Part shown: positions 25,559 to 34,979 of the stretch, one piece after another
How the letters are laid out: the number at the start of each line of letters is the position of its first letter
Numbering within the stretch: position 1 is the first letter of the stretch
DNA from: Brevundimonas subvibrioides ATCC 15264
GTDB lineage: Bacteria > Pseudomonadota > Alphaproteobacteria > Caulobacterales > Caulobacteraceae
Assembly (NCBI RefSeq): GCF_000144605.1
Contig: NC_014375.1
Coordinates: forward strand, 682,001-746,000
Reading direction: 5' to 3'
Length of the DNA stretch: 64,000 bases
Translations under genes and position numbers: made by a program
The notes under the pieces: generated by a model
Seen by the model: only the letters and a program-made list of their open reading frames with translations
Told to the model about the DNA's origin: nothing
Database searches by the model: none

Positions 25559-26566
25559 ATGAAACTCGCCTCACTGAAGCACGGCCGCGACGGTCGTCTG
25601 GTCATCGTCTCCAACGATCTCGCCTGGTTCACCGACGCCTTCCTGATCGCCCCGACCCTGCAGGCGGCGCTCGACGACTGGGATCGTTGCGAGCCTCTGC
25701 TGCGGGCCCTGGCCGAGAGCCTCGAGCACGAGGCCGTGCCGCGCGGCCGGTTCCACGAACGCGACGCCGCCGCTCCCCTGCCGCGCGCCTATCAGTGGGC
25801 GGACGGCTCGGCCTATGTGAATCACGTCGAACTGGTGCGGAAGGCGCGCGGGGCCGAGATGCCTGACACCTTCTGGACCGATCCCCTGATGTACCAGGGC
25901 GGCTCCGACCGGTTCCTCGGGGCCCGCGATGCCATCCCCCTGGCTGACGAGAGCTGGGGCTGCGACCTGGAGGCCGAGATCGTCGTCGTGACCGGCGACG
26001 TGCCCCAGGGCGTCACGCCCGAACATGCCCGCGCTCACATCCGGTTGGTCGGCCTCGTCAACGACGTGTCGCTGCGCAACCTGATCCCCGGCGAGCTCGC
26101 CAAGGGCTTCGGCTTCGTCCAGTCCAAGCCCGCCAGCGCCCTGTCCCCCGTCTTCGTCACGCCTGATGCGCTCGGCGACGCGTGGATGGACGGCAAGCTG
26201 CACGGGGCGCTGTCGGTCCAGCTGAACGGGGCCGAGTTCGGCCGCGCCGACGCCGGGGTGGACATGACCTTTGACTTCGGCGTGCTGATCGCCCACCTGG
26301 CCAGGACCCGCTCGCTGGTCGCCGGCTCGATCATCGGCTCGGGCACCGTGTCCAACAAGGGTGCAGACGGCGGTCCCGGCCAGCCGGTCGCCCAGGGCGG
26401 TCTCGGCTATTCCTGCATCGCCGAGGTCCGTACCGTCGAGACCATCGCCACCGGTGCCCCGGTCACGCCCTTCCTGAAACACGGCGACACCGTGCGGATC
26501 GAGATGCTGGACGGCCGCCACCACTCGATCTTCGGGGCCATCGAACAGGTCGTCGAACCGGTCTGA
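25559..26566 (+). CDS. fahA: Fumarylacetoacetate hydrolase
   Basis: A 337-residue protein starting MKLASLKHGRDG, as in the bacterial FAH type that splits fumarylacetoacetate into fumarate and acetoacetate, the last step of tyrosine breakdown. Metal-binding acidic residues occur in the CDLEAEIVVVTGD segment and nearby (VNDVSLRNLIP). GSGTVSNKG and the C-terminal GDTVRIEMLDGRHHSIFG complete the fold. Together with hppD it indicates the homogentisate route. It converges on the phytase-like gene with no gap. Confidence 0.92.
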   Translation: MKLASLKHGRDGRLVIVSNDLAWFTDAFLIAPTLQAALDDWDRCEPLLRALAESLEHEAVPRGRFHERDAAAPLPRAYQWADGSAYVNHVELVRKARGAEMPDTFWTDPLMYQGGSDRFLGARDAIPLADESWGCDLEAEIVVVTGDVPQGVTPEHARAHIRLVGLVNDVSLRNLIPGELAKGFGFVQSKPASALSPVFVTPDALGDAWMDGKLHGALSVQLNGAEFGRADAGVDMTFDFGVLIAHLARTRSLVAGSIIGSGTVSNKGADGGPGQPVAQGGLGYSCIAEVRTVETIATGAPVTPFLKHGDTVRIEMLDGRHHSIFGAIEQVVEPV

Positions 26567-27511
26567 CTACCGGCTCACATCGAACGCCAGCAGAAGGGTC
26601 TTCTGCAGCGGGTTGTCGTTGTCGTCGCTGAGCAGATACAGGCGCGTCCCTGTCGGCGTCGCCACCGCCGCGATGCCCTCGAAGTTGTCGGTCGAGGCAG
26701 GCGGACGCAGCTGGATCAGCGGAGGCGACAGGACGCCGTCTGCCGACAGCCTCCGGACGCGGACCGCCATGGTCAGCGGCGGGCTCCAGTAGCGTTCGAC
26801 CACGAACCAGCCGCCCGCCGGATCCACGTCCGCCCCGGTGAAGCGGAAGCCGTCGGCCGGCATCACAGGGGCAGTCCCCGGCGCCACGCACCTCGCATGG
26901 CAGACCCAGGCCCCGCCACCTTCTCCCAGAACCAGCCAGCCACCGTCGGGGGCCGCCGCCAGACCTTCCATCCCCGCGTTGTCGGGAAACGCCGTCTCGG
27001 GGCTCGCCAGCGCCACGGGACGATCGACCGCGTTCCGGCCGTAGGACCAGATGCGATGATCCCGCTCGAAAGCGACCAGCACCCGCCCATCCGCAAGGAT
27101 CGCCAGCCCCTCCGAGTCCGCATTGGCCTTGGGAGCCAGGACCGATCCGTCCGGCCCCGTCAGAGGCCTCGCCAGCGCGCCGTCGGCCGAGGTCAGTCGT
27201 CCCCGGTCATCGAGGCGGAGGGTGAACCGGATCAGCTGGCCGAAGTCGCTGACGACCCAGGCCCGGTCGCCCTCCATCTTGAGATCGGAGAGACCGTGCA
27301 GGCCCGGGCCGCGCAGGACCAGCCCGCCCGCCCAGGTGACGCCGGGCGCCAGGGTCGCGCCCCCGATGCCCAGCGGCACGCGTCGCGCCTCGAGGCGGAT
27401 GGGGGTGTCCTGCCCCGCGACGGGCCCGGTCAGGCTGGTCGCCACGGCCGCACACGCCGCAGCTCCGATCAGCGCCGCGGCGCAGACCAGCCGGATCGCC
27501 GTTCGCATCAT
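26567..27511 (-). CDS. Exported phytase-like (esterase-like) beta-propeller protein
   Basis: A 314-residue protein with a hydrophobic N-terminal signal ([12 protein letters not shown], possibly a lipoprotein). The body matches the esterase-like activity of phytase domain: [21 protein letters not shown], then [29 protein letters not shown], and DNFEGIAAV...[10 protein letters not shown]. This is a propeller with repeated acidic loops that could bind calcium. Substrate unknown. Its ATG overlaps the cobT stop as ATGA, so it is translated from the cobT message, an unexpected pairing of an exported protein with a cobalt chelatase subunit. Confidence 0.8.
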   Translation of the reverse strand: MMRTAIRLVCAAALIGAAACAAVATSLTGPVAGQDTPIRLEARRVPLGIGGATLAPGVTWAGGLVLRGPGLHGLSDLKMEGDRAWVVSDFGQLIRFTLRLDDRGRLTSADGALARPLTGPDGSVLAPKANADSEGLAILADGRVLVAFERDHRIWSYGRNAVDRPVALASPETAFPDNAGMEGLAAAPDGGWLVLGEGGGAWVCHARCVAPGTAPVMPADGFRFTGADVDPAGGWFVVERYWSPPLTMAVRVRRLSADGVLSPPLIQLRPPASTDNFEGIAAVATPTGTRLYLLSDDNDNPLQKTLLLAFDVSR

Positions 27512-29391
27512 GCGGCCCGTTTGAGCCGTCGTCCGCGCTTGCCGGTATCCTTGGGCGCGGCCTCGAACAGCTCGGCCAGCTTCTCGATCATCACCCCGCC
27601 CAGCTGTTCGACGTCGACGATGGTGACGGCGCGGCGGTACCAGCGGGTCACGTCATGGCCGATGCCGATGGCGATCAGCTCGACGGGGCTCTGGGTCTCG
27701 ATCCGCTCGATGACGGCCCGCAGATGTTTGTCCAGATAGAGCGCGGCATTGGCCGACTGGGTGGAATCGTCGACCGGCGACCCGTCGGAGATGACCATCA
27801 GGATCTGCCGCGCCTCGGGCCGGGCCTTCAGCCGGTCGTGCGCCCAGGTCAGGGCCTCGCCGTCGATGTTCTCCTTCAGCAGGCCCTCGCGCATCATCAG
27901 GCCGAGGTTCTTCTTGGCCCGGCGCCACGGGGCGTCCGCCGCCTTGTAGATGATGTGGCGCAGGTCGTTCAGCCGGCCGGGCATGGGCGGCTTGCCTGCG
28001 GTGATCCAGGCCTCGCGCGCCTGTCCACCCTTCCAGGCGCGGGTGGTGAAGCCCAGGATCTCGACCTTGACCCCGCAGCGCTCCAGAGTCCGGGCCAGGA
28101 TGTCGGCACAGACGGCGGCGACCATGATCGGCCGCCCGCGCATCGAGCCGGAGTTGTCCAGCAGCAGGGTCACGACCGTGTCGCGGAACGGGCTCTCTGA
28201 CTCGGCCTTGAAGGTCAGGGGGCTGGTCGGGTCGGTGATGATCCGGGTCAGGCGCGCGGTGTCCAGCACGCCCTCCTCGAGGTCGAAAGCCCAGCTGCGG
28301 TTCTGCTGCGCCATCAGCCGGCGCTGTAGCTTGTTGGCCAGGCGGGCGACGACGGAGGACAGGATGGTCAGCTGCTGGTCCAGCAGCGAGCGCAGTCGCT
28401 CCAGCTCCATCGGGTCGCACAGGTCGGCGGCGTCGATGACCTCGTCATAGGCGGTGGTGAAGACCCGGTAGGCGTCGATCACGCGGCCGTCGTCGGCGTT
28501 GTCCTGACGGTTCGGCAGAGCCCCTTCGGACACGTCGGGGCCGTCGTCGGCGGCGTCGCCCTCGTGCTGGGCCGGGGAGCCGTCAGGGCGGGCGTCGCGG
28601 TCCTGCTCGGAGGTCGGGTCTTCGGACGCGCCGTCCATCGACTGGCCACCCTCGCCGCCGCTTTCGTCTTCCTCGTCGTCCTGGTCCTCGGACTCGTCGG
28701 GTTGCTGGGGCGGAGGCTCGTCCTCGCCCGGATCGTCGTTGGCCTCGTCGCCGCGCCCGTCGCCGGGGTCCAGATCGAGGTCGCGCAGCACGTCCTTCAG
28801 CGCCGCCCCGAAGGCCGCCTGATCGCCGGCCGTCAGGGCCAGCCGGTCCAGGGCCCCGCCTGCCTTCGCCTCCAGACCCTCGCGCACCAGGTCCAGCATG
28901 GCCCCGGCCCCGTCCGGGCTGCGCTGGCCCGTGACCCGCTCGCGCAGCAGGAGGGCGACGGCCTCGGCCACCGGCACGCGATCGGCCTGGGCGACCCGCA
29001 GCGCGCCCATCTTCTCCAGCCGGGTCAGCAGGGCCGCGTTCATGTTGGCGCGCACGCCCGCCAGCGCCGCCGAGCCGTGGGCCTCGATCCGGGCCTGTTC
29101 GACGGCCTCGAACACCTCGGCGGCCCGGCTGTCCAGCGGGCGCAGGGTGGCGTGCACCGCGGGGTCGTGATTGGCCAGCCGCAGGGCCAGCCGGTCGGCC
29201 TGGCCCCGGACATTGGCGGTGTCGCCATCCGACGGATTGCGGGGCGGATGGGGCAGGGTCAGGACGCCCCCGTTCAGGCGCGGGCCTTCCGATCCGAACA
29301 CGACCTCCAGCTCCGACTGCTCCGCCAGCGCGCGCGCCGCATGGGCCAGCGCGCGCTTGAAGACCTCGGCAGGGGTGTCGGCGGGGGGCAT
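27508..29391 (-). CDS. cobT: Cobaltochelatase subunit CobT
   Basis: A 627-residue protein. The N-terminal region has the CobT pattern ([16 protein letters not shown], later EQARIEAHG). The centre (about 205-290) is a very acidic, Asp/Glu/Gly-rich linker. The C-terminus is a von Willebrand A domain with the metal-ion-dependent adhesion site in [14 protein letters not shown] and [13 protein letters not shown]. With CobN and CobS it inserts cobalt into hydrogenobyrinate diamide in aerobic B12 synthesis. cobS and cobN are not in this window. Confidence 0.93.
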   Translation of the reverse strand: MPPADTPAEVFKRALAHAARALAEQSELEVVFGSEGPRLNGGVLTLPHPPRNPSDGDTANVRGQADRLALRLANHDPAVHATLRPLDSRAAEVFEAVEQARIEAHGSAALAGVRANMNAALLTRLEKMGALRVAQADRVPVAEAVALLLRERVTGQRSPDGAGAMLDLVREGLEAKAGGALDRLALTAGDQAAFGAALKDVLRDLDLDPGDGRGDEANDDPGEDEPPPQQPDESEDQDDEEDESGGEGGQSMDGASEDPTSEQDRDARPDGSPAQHEGDAADDGPDVSEGALPNRQDNADDGRVIDAYRVFTTAYDEVIDAADLCDPMELERLRSLLDQQLTILSSVVARLANKLQRRLMAQQNRSWAFDLEEGVLDTARLTRIITDPTSPLTFKAESESPFRDTVVTLLLDNSGSMRGRPIMVAAVCADILARTLERCGVKVEILGFTTRAWKGGQAREAWITAGKPPMPGRLNDLRHIIYKAADAPWRRAKKNLGLMMREGLLKENIDGEALTWAHDRLKARPEARQILMVISDGSPVDDSTQSANAALYLDKHLRAVIERIETQSPVELIAIGIGHDVTRWYRRAVTIVDVEQLGGVMIEKLAELFEAAPKDTGKRGRRLKRAA

Positions 29392-29423
29392 GGTGTGCAG
29401 TTAGGCCGTCAGGCCGCCAGAGG

Positions 29424-30065
29424 CTAGAGCTCTGCTCCCGTCGTGCGCATGATCTCGGCGCGCAACTCGGGCAGGCCCAGGCCCTTTTCGGCCGAGGTCA
29501 CGGCGACCGCGGGGAAGGCGGCCGGGCGTTTGGAGATGGCCTTCAGCGTGGCGGCCTGGACCGTATCGCGCTCGTGGGCCTTGATCTTGTCGGCTTTGGT
29601 CAGAACGATCTGATAGCTGACGGCGGCCAGATCGAGCGCGTCCAGCGCCTCGGTGTCGACCGATTTCAGCCCGTGGCGGGCGTCGATCAGCAGATAGACC
29701 CGCTTCAGCGTGACGCGGCCACGCAGGTAGTCGCGGCCCAGATTCTGGAACTGGCGCACGGTCGACTTCGACGCCTTGGCCCAGCCGTAGCCCGGGAGAT
29801 CGACCAGCCGCAGCTTGGCGTCCAGGTCGAAGAAGTTGACCTCGCGCGTGCGGCCGGGCTCGTTCGACGCCCGCGCCAGCTTGTGCATGCCTACCAGCCC
29901 GTTGATCAGGCTGGACTTGCCGACGTTGGAACGACCCGCGAAGGCGATTTCGGGCAGATCCGGTTCTGGCAGCTGCTCGATCTTGGCGGCCCCCATGACG
30001 AAGGTCGCGGGCCGCGCGAACAGCACGCGCGCGGCCTCGATCTCCTCGTCGGTATACTCGGTCAA
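29424..30065 (-). CDS. engB: Ribosome biogenesis GTPase YihA/EngB
   Basis: A 213-residue GTPase needed for large ribosomal subunit assembly. Motifs are G1 [10 protein letters not shown]2 region ending in [11 protein letters not shown]3 DLPGYG, G4 TKADK and the G5-like TSAEKG. I place the start at a TTG whose last two bases form the yidC stop (TTGA), because that gives the expected N-terminus [12 protein letters not shown]. The next downstream ATG would remove about 23 residues. It is the last gene of the rpmH-rnpA-yidC-engB order conserved in alphaproteobacteria. Confidence 0.93.
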   Translation of the reverse strand: MTEYTDEEIEAARVLFARPATFVMGAAKIEQLPEPDLPEIAFAGRSNVGKSSLINGLVGMHKLARASNEPGRTREVNFFDLDAKLRLVDLPGYGWAKASKSTVRQFQNLGRDYLRGRVTLKRVYLLIDARHGLKSVDTEALDALDLAAVSYQIVLTKADKIKAHERDTVQAATLKAISKRPAAFPAVAVTSAEKGLGLPELRAEIMRTTGAEL

Positions 30066-31906
30066 GCCGGAGCCTTCTTCAGCTTGCCGATGAAGTCGTC
30101 GATCGGGTTCTCGGCCCCGAAGCGGTGCATGATGAAATACTGCTGGGCGATCGACAGGATGTTGTTCCACGCCCAGTAGACCAGCAGACCGGCCGGGAAA
30201 CTGGCCATGATGAAGGTGAAGATGATCGGCATGAAGGCGAAGATCTGACGCTGGACCGGATCGGGCGCGGGCGGGTTCATGGCCTGCTGCAGCCACATGG
30301 TGAAGCCGTACAGGATGGCCAGGACGCTCAGCGCCAGGGTGAAGCCGCCACCGGTGTGAACCCCGATCAGCCCGCCGATCAGGGGCGCGCTGGACGGATC
30401 CCAAGGGATCAGACCGAACAGGGTCCAGATGTTGGTGGGATCGGGGGCCGACAGGTCGCGGATCCAGCCGAAGAAGGGCGCATGCCGCATCTCGATGGTG
30501 ACGTAGAGCACCTTGTACAGGGCGTAGAAGACCGGGATCTGGACCAGGATGGGCAGGCAGCCCGCCAGCGGATTGATCTTCTCCTTCTGGTACAGCTCCA
30601 TCGTGGCCTTCTGCTGGGCCTGCGGATCGTCCTTGTTCTGCTCCTTGATCTTCTCCATCAGCGGCTGGAGTTTCCGCATCTTGGACAGGCTCTCGTAGCT
30701 CTTGTTGGCCAGCGGGAACATGATCAGCTTGATCGTCAGCGTCAGCAGCAGGATGGCCACGCCGAAGTTGCCGACCAGGCCGTAGAAGAACTCGACCAGC
30801 AGGAAGATCGGCCGCGTCAGGAAGAACAGGAAGCCCCAGTCGATCGCATAGATGAAGCGCGGCAGGTCGAACTGCTTCTCGTAGTCGGCCAGGATTTCGT
30901 TGCGCTTGGCCCCGGCGAACAGGTGCTGGACCTCGGTCACCTGACGGCCCGGCTGGATGGTGCGGGCGGCACCCAGCATCCGGGCCTCGTGGATGTCGTA
31001 GGTGGCGGCGTCGGTCACGCGGAACTCGGCCTGGATGGCCTCGTCCTGCGGCGGGATCAGCGCCGCCATCCAGTATTTGTCGGTGATGCCCAGCCAGCCG
31101 CCGGTCGACTCGTGCTCCTGGCGCGGCTTCTTGGCCCAGTCGCCGTACTTCAGCTGGCTGGTGACGTATCCGTCCCCCTTGGAGAAGGTGCCGATGCCGC
31201 CCTCGTGCAGGATCTGGGTCTTGCCCAGCGCCGGCGGCACGCCCTGGCGCTCGACGCGGCCATAGGGGGCGATGGTGATGGGGGCGGTGCCCAGGTTGGC
31301 GACCGTGTCGGTCACGGTGAACATGTAGCGGTCATCGACCGACAGCACGCGGGTGAAGCGCAGGCCCTGACCGTTGTCCCAGGTCAGGGTGACCGGCGTC
31401 GCCGGCGTCAGGGTCGATCCGGCCGTCAGCCGCCAGACGGTGTTGGCGCCCGGAACGCCACCGGGGACGTTCGGCCCGGTCCAGCCGAACTGGGCGAAAT
31501 AGGCGTGCTCCATGCCCTGCGGCCGGAACAGCTCCTCATAGGGCGAGGTCGGGTCGATGGTCTGGCGATAGTTCTTCAGGAACAGGTCGTCGATCCGCCC
31601 GCCCTGAAGCGACATCGAACCCTGCAGCGTGGGCGTCGAGACCGGGATGCGCGCGACGTTGCCGAGGGCCTTGGTGCGGTCGGTGACGAAGGTGACCGGG
31701 CCGGTCGCGCCGGTGGACGCCGGGATGCCCGCCGTGGGCGTGCCCGCCGCGGCGGCTTGCTGTTCCTGGGCCTGGGCGGCGGCAGCCTCCTGCGCGGCCC
31801 TCCGCTGCTCGGCCTGCGGGCCCATCACGAAGATCTGGTACACAATCAGGATGATCGCCGTCATCACGGCGAAGATCACCATGTTGCGCGTGTTCTCGTT
31901 CTTCAT
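30062..31906 (-). CDS. yidC: Membrane protein insertase YidC
   Basis: A 614-residue protein. One N-terminal transmembrane helix ([19 protein letters not shown]), a large periplasmic beta-domain (about 75-370), then the conserved C-terminal bundle of five helices with [20 protein letters not shown] and [21 protein letters not shown]. It inserts and folds inner-membrane proteins with or without SecYEG. The length and the Ala/Gln-rich linker after TM1 are normal for alphaproteobacteria. It lies five bases downstream of rnpA. Confidence 0.97.
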   Translation of the reverse strand: MKNENTRNMVIFAVMTAIILIVYQIFVMGPQAEQRRAAQEAAAAQAQEQQAAAAGTPTAGIPASTGATGPVTFVTDRTKALGNVARIPVSTPTLQGSMSLQGGRIDDLFLKNYRQTIDPTSPYEELFRPQGMEHAYFAQFGWTGPNVPGGVPGANTVWRLTAGSTLTPATPVTLTWDNGQGLRFTRVLSVDDRYMFTVTDTVANLGTAPITIAPYGRVERQGVPPALGKTQILHEGGIGTFSKGDGYVTSQLKYGDWAKKPRQEHESTGGWLGITDKYWMAALIPPQDEAIQAEFRVTDAATYDIHEARMLGAARTIQPGRQVTEVQHLFAGAKRNEILADYEKQFDLPRFIYAIDWGFLFFLTRPIFLLVEFFYGLVGNFGVAILLLTLTIKLIMFPLANKSYESLSKMRKLQPLMEKIKEQNKDDPQAQQKATMELYQKEKINPLAGCLPILVQIPVFYALYKVLYVTIEMRHAPFFGWIRDLSAPDPTNIWTLFGLIPWDPSSAPLIGGLIGVHTGGGFTLALSVLAILYGFTMWLQQAMNPPAPDPVQRQIFAFMPIIFTFIMASFPAGLLVYWAWNNILSIAQQYFIMHRFGAENPIDDFIGKLKKAPA

Positions 31907-31911
31907 GCGGG

Positions 31912-32328
31912 TCAGGGGTCCTGAGGGGGCGTATCGGGGGTCGTCGGGCCGTCGTCGGCCTTGCCGGACCGGCCGGGGCCGGGGGTGGTCGCCAGCCTTG
32001 TAAGCGCCGATTTCACATCGTCAAGCAAACGGTCCCAGGACCGGTCGGCCGTGCCCTGCCGTGCGATCAGCACATAGTCGCTGCCGGGCAGTCCGTGCAG
32101 GGGTACCATGGCCCGCGCGGCTTCTCTCAGCCGACGCTTGCAGCGGTTTCGATCGACCGCCCCGCCGACCTTTCGCGTCGCCGTGAACCCGACCCCGATG
32201 GCCGGATCCCCGTCGTTCCGCTCCAGCCGCTGAACCACCACCGCGCCCCGCGCCAGCGAAACGCCCTTCGCGGCCGCCAGGAACTGGGGCCGTTTGGTCA
32301 GGCGCTGGATCTTGGGGGTGTCTGTCAT
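31912..32328 (-). CDS. rnpA: Ribonuclease P protein component
   Basis: A 138-residue basic protein starting MTDTPKIQRLTKRPQF. The RNR-type motif VDRNRCKRRLREAAR around residues 60-75 and the VGFTATRKVGGA segment are diagnostic. It binds the catalytic RNase P RNA in tRNA 5' maturation. The C-terminus carries a non-conserved Gly/Pro/Asp tail of about 25 residues. Upstream ATG codons exist but would add only three residues. The usual short rnpA-rpmH gap is widened by an inverted-repeat element. Confidence 0.95.
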   Translation of the reverse strand: MTDTPKIQRLTKRPQFLAAAKGVSLARGAVVVQRLERNDGDPAIGVGFTATRKVGGAVDRNRCKRRLREAARAMVPLHGLPGSDYVLIARQGTADRSWDRLLDDVKSALTRLATTPGPGRSGKADDGPTTPDTPPQDP

Positions 32329-32349
32329 CATCCTCACCCGTGCAGCGAA

Positions 32350-32480
32350 GCGAAACGGGGGAGGGGGACCGCGGAGGCCGCCTGGCCGACGGGGTGGAGG
32401 GGGCGGAACTGAGCACCGGGTCTGGGGTCGCCCCCTCCACCACGACGCAAGCGCGCCGTGGTCCCCCTCCCCCGCTACGC
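32350..32480. repeat. Intergenic nested inverted-repeat element, copy 2
   Basis: Outer arms 32350-32370 and 32460-32480 match in 19 of 21 positions as reverse complements (core CGGGGGAGGGGGACC). Inner arms GGTGGAGGGGGCG (32393-32405) and its complement (32429-32441) are perfect. The nested layout and the GGAGGGGGCG inner core match the element at 9.5 kb. It sits within the rpmH-rnpA transcript and would form a long hairpin in the mRNA. Confidence 0.8.
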
Positions 32481-32496
32481 GGTGGAGAATAGCTGC

Positions 32497-32631
32497 TTAG
32501 GCCGTCAGTTTCTTGCGGCCCTTGGCGCGGCGGCGCGCAACAATCTTCTGTCCGTTCTTGGTGGCCATCCGCGAACGGAAGCCGTGACGGCGCTTGCGCA
32601 CGAGTCGCGACGGCTGATAGGTCCGCTTCAC
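32497..32631 (-). CDS. rpmH: 50S ribosomal protein L34
   Basis: A 44-residue, highly basic protein, translated from a GTG start as (M)[17 protein letters not shown] followed by [12 protein letters not shown] and ending GRKKLTA. This is the complete and unmistakable L34 sequence. It is preceded by a strong sigma70-type promoter about 65 bases upstream and heads the rpmH-rnpA-yidC-engB block. Confidence 0.97.
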   Translation of the reverse strand: MKRTYQPSRLVRKRRHGFRSRMATKNGQKIVARRRAKGRKKLTA

Positions 32632-32694
32632 GGTCGGCTCCAGGGGTTATGAGTGATGCGCAAGGACAAAAGCGTCCTTCGCAGGAAGGGCGGG

Positions 32695-32723
32695 CGTATA
32701 AGGGGGCAGGCTTCGGCTGTCAA
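32695..32723 (-). promoter_or_regulatory. sigma70-type promoter of rpmH block
   Basis: On the minus strand a perfect TTGACA -35 box and a TATACG -10 box are separated by exactly 17 bases. The -10 box lies about 64 bases upstream of the rpmH start codon. This is the best consensus promoter in the window. Confidence 0.85.
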
Positions 32724-32766
32724 CGCCGGGAAGGGCTCCCGGACGTCGCTGGAGCGTTGAGGCACG

Positions 32767-33489
32767 ATGGATCGCATCAAGAAATATCTGCCCCTGGTGG
32801 TCCTGGCCTGCGTCATCGCCCTGATTTTCGCCATGGGCTGGAACCGCTATCTGTCGCTGGACACCCTGCGAGACCACGGCGCGGATCTGCGCGCCTATGC
32901 GGCACAGAACTATGTCCTGGCCCTGCTGGCCCTGATGGCGGTGTTCGCGATCCTGACGGCAAGCGTGGTGCCGGGCGTCTTTTTCGTCACCATCACGGCC
33001 GGCTATCTGTTCGGTCCCTGGGTCGGGGGCGTCTCCACCGCCATCGCCGCCACCGTCGGCGCCCTGATCGTCTATGCCGTTGCCCGCTCGGCGCTGGGCA
33101 CCGATCTGCGCAACAAGGCCGAGCGCGATCAGGGGATGCTGAAGAAGGTCTGCGCCGCCATCGACCGCGACACCTTCTGGTACGTCCTGGCCTCGCGCCT
33201 GGCTGTGGTCGTGCCCTTCCACATGATCAACGTCGCCGCCGGGATCATGTCGGTCCGGCTGATCCCCTATACGATCGCCACGGTGATCGGCCTGCTGCCC
33301 GCCCACATCATCTACTGCTGGATCGGGGCGCGGCTGAACCAGCTGCTGGCGGAAAACCCCGATCCTGACTTCCAGGCCCTGTTCGGCCAGTTCTGGATGC
33401 CGATGGCGGGCGTCTTCGTTCTCGCCGTCGTCCTGCCCCTGGGGCTGAAGGCCGTCCAGCGCCGCCTGCCGGGTGTCGCGACGCCATGA
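32767..33489 (+). CDS. TVP38/TMEM64 family (DedA-superfamily) membrane protein
   Basis: A 240-residue protein with about five hydrophobic helices. The SNARE-associated/VTT-domain features are PGVFFVTITAGYLFGPWVGG near residue 75 and SRLAVVVPFHMINVAAGI near 145, where polar residues sit in re-entrant loops. Relatives act in lipid or small-molecule transport across membranes. The start MDRIKKYL is 128 bases from the divergent rpmH. Its stop overlaps the histidine kinase start (ATGA). Confidence 0.88.
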   Translation: MDRIKKYLPLVVLACVIALIFAMGWNRYLSLDTLRDHGADLRAYAAQNYVLALLALMAVFAILTASVVPGVFFVTITAGYLFGPWVGGVSTAIAATVGALIVYAVARSALGTDLRNKAERDQGMLKKVCAAIDRDTFWYVLASRLAVVVPFHMINVAAGIMSVRLIPYTIATVIGLLPAHIIYCWIGARLNQLLAENPDPDFQALFGQFWMPMAGVFVLAVVLPLGLKAVQRRLPGVATP

Positions 33490-34979
33490 GCGTGCCGGAC
33501 GTCCGTACACCCGGCCCGCTGGATCGCCTGCGCGACCGACTTCGGCTTCCGGCCGACTGGAGAACGCGATTCCGGCCCCAGGCCCCGGACGGCCTTTCGT
33601 CGCGCCTGTTCCTTCTGACCGTCCTGTTCACCCTGGTGGTGGAGGCGCTGATCCTGGGACCCAATGCCGCCTCCTTCCACGAGCGCTGGCTGCTGGACCG
33701 GCTGCAGGCGGCGGAACTGGCCTCCGTGGGCGTCGAGGCCCTGCCCTACAATGCCGTGGACGAGAAGACGGCGGATCAGCTGCTGCGCATCGGCGGGGTG
33801 TCGGCCGTGGCCATCAGCGATCAGGGCGTCATGCGCCAGTTGCTGCGCGCGCCCAACCTGCCCCGGACCCCCGACTTCATCGACCTGAGGCGCAAGAACA
33901 GCGGCGCGCGCCTGGTCGACCCCGTCCGCACCCTGTTCGCCCCCGCCGACCGGTCCATCCGCGTCCGTGCGGCCCCGCGCTATCGGTCCGGCGACTTCAT
34001 CGACGTGGTGGCCCCTGCCGAGCCCCTGAAGCAGGAACTGCAGGCCTTCCTGCTGAACAGCCTGCTGGTGTCGCTGCTGATCTCGGCGGTGGCGGGGGGC
34101 CTGCTTTATGCCGGTCTGGCCTTCCTCGTCCTGCGGCCCCTGCGCCGCGTGACCCGTTCCATCGAAGGCTTCGCCGCCGACCCCAACGCTGCGGCCGATC
34201 CGCCGTCCGACCGCCACGACGAGATCGGCCGCGTCGAACGCGAACTGGCCCGGATGCAGGAGGAGGTCCGCCTGTCTCTGCGCTCGCGGTCCCGCCTCGT
34301 CGCGCTGGGCGAGGCGGTGGCCAAGATCAACCACGACCTGCGCAACATGCTGACCTCCGCCCAGATCGCCTCGGACCGTCTGGCGGATTCCGCCGACCCC
34401 CAGGTCGCCAAGGCCCTGCCGCGGCTGGAGCGGGCGCTGGGCCGCGCCGCCGCCCTGACCCGCAATGTGCTCGACTACGGCAAGTCCGAGGAGCCCGCGC
34501 CGGTGCTCGACCGTCTGGCCCTCGCCCCCGCCGTCGCCGCAGCGGCCGAGGATGCGGGCCTGGAAGCGACCGGCGTCAAACTGGTCAAGGCCATCCCGGC
34601 CCGGTTCGTCGTCCACGCCGACGGCGACCAGCTGCACCGCATCCTGGTCAATCTGATGCGCAATGCCCGTCAGGCCATCGAGGGCGACGCCAGCCGCGCC
34701 GGCCGTCGCAAGGGGGCGGCCCTCGGCTCGGTCCTGATCGAGGCGGAAATCCAGGCCGACTGGTCCGTCATCCGGGTGATCGACGATGGTCCGGGCATTC
34801 CGCTACGCCTGTCCGAGCGGCTGTTCGAACCCTTCGTCAGCGGGGCGGGGGCCGACGGCACGGGTCTGGGCCTGACCATCTCGCGCGAGCTCGCGGCGGC
34901 TCACGGCGGGGAGCTGCGCCTCGTCGAGACCGGCCCGACGGGCACGACGTTCGAGCTGAGGCTTCCGGGCCAGGCCTAG
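33486..34979 (+). CDS. Membrane sensor histidine kinase (HAMP)
   Basis: A 497-residue protein. One transmembrane helix lies near residues 40-60, an extracytoplasmic region follows, and a second helix spans about 185-215. A HAMP-like segment (LRPLRRVTRSIEGF) comes next, then the dimerisation box KINHDLRNMLTSAQ with the phospho-acceptor His at about residue 285. The ATP-binding domain has the N box (NLMRNARQAIEG), the G1 box DDGPGIP and the G2 box GTGLGL. No response regulator is adjacent, so it is an orphan. It is coupled to the TVP38-like gene. Its stop shares CTAG with the stop of the convergent ggt. Confidence 0.9.
   Translation: MSVPDVRTPGPLDRLRDRLRLPADWRTRFRPQAPDGLSSRLFLLTVLFTLVVEALILGPNAASFHERWLLDRLQAAELASVGVEALPYNAVDEKTADQLLRIGGVSAVAISDQGVMRQLLRAPNLPRTPDFIDLRRKNSGARLVDPVRTLFAPADRSIRVRAAPRYRSGDFIDVVAPAEPLKQELQAFLLNSLLVSLLISAVAGGLLYAGLAFLVLRPLRRVTRSIEGFAADPNAAADPPSDRHDEIGRVERELARMQEEVRLSLRSRSRLVALGEAVAKINHDLRNMLTSAQIASDRLADSADPQVAKALPRLERALGRAAALTRNVLDYGKSEEPAPVLDRLALAPAVAAAAEDAGLEATGVKLVKAIPARFVVHADGDQLHRILVNLMRNARQAIEGDASRAGRRKGAALGSVLIEAEIQADWSVIRVIDDGPGIPLRLSERLFEPFVSGAGADGTGLGLTISRELAAAHGGELRLVETGPTGTTFELRLPGQA

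Noticed and set aside
30066..30404. Upstream extension of engB into yidC
   Set aside because: The extra 113 residues are the yidC region in another frame; the family N-terminus begins at the TTG overlapping the yidC stop.
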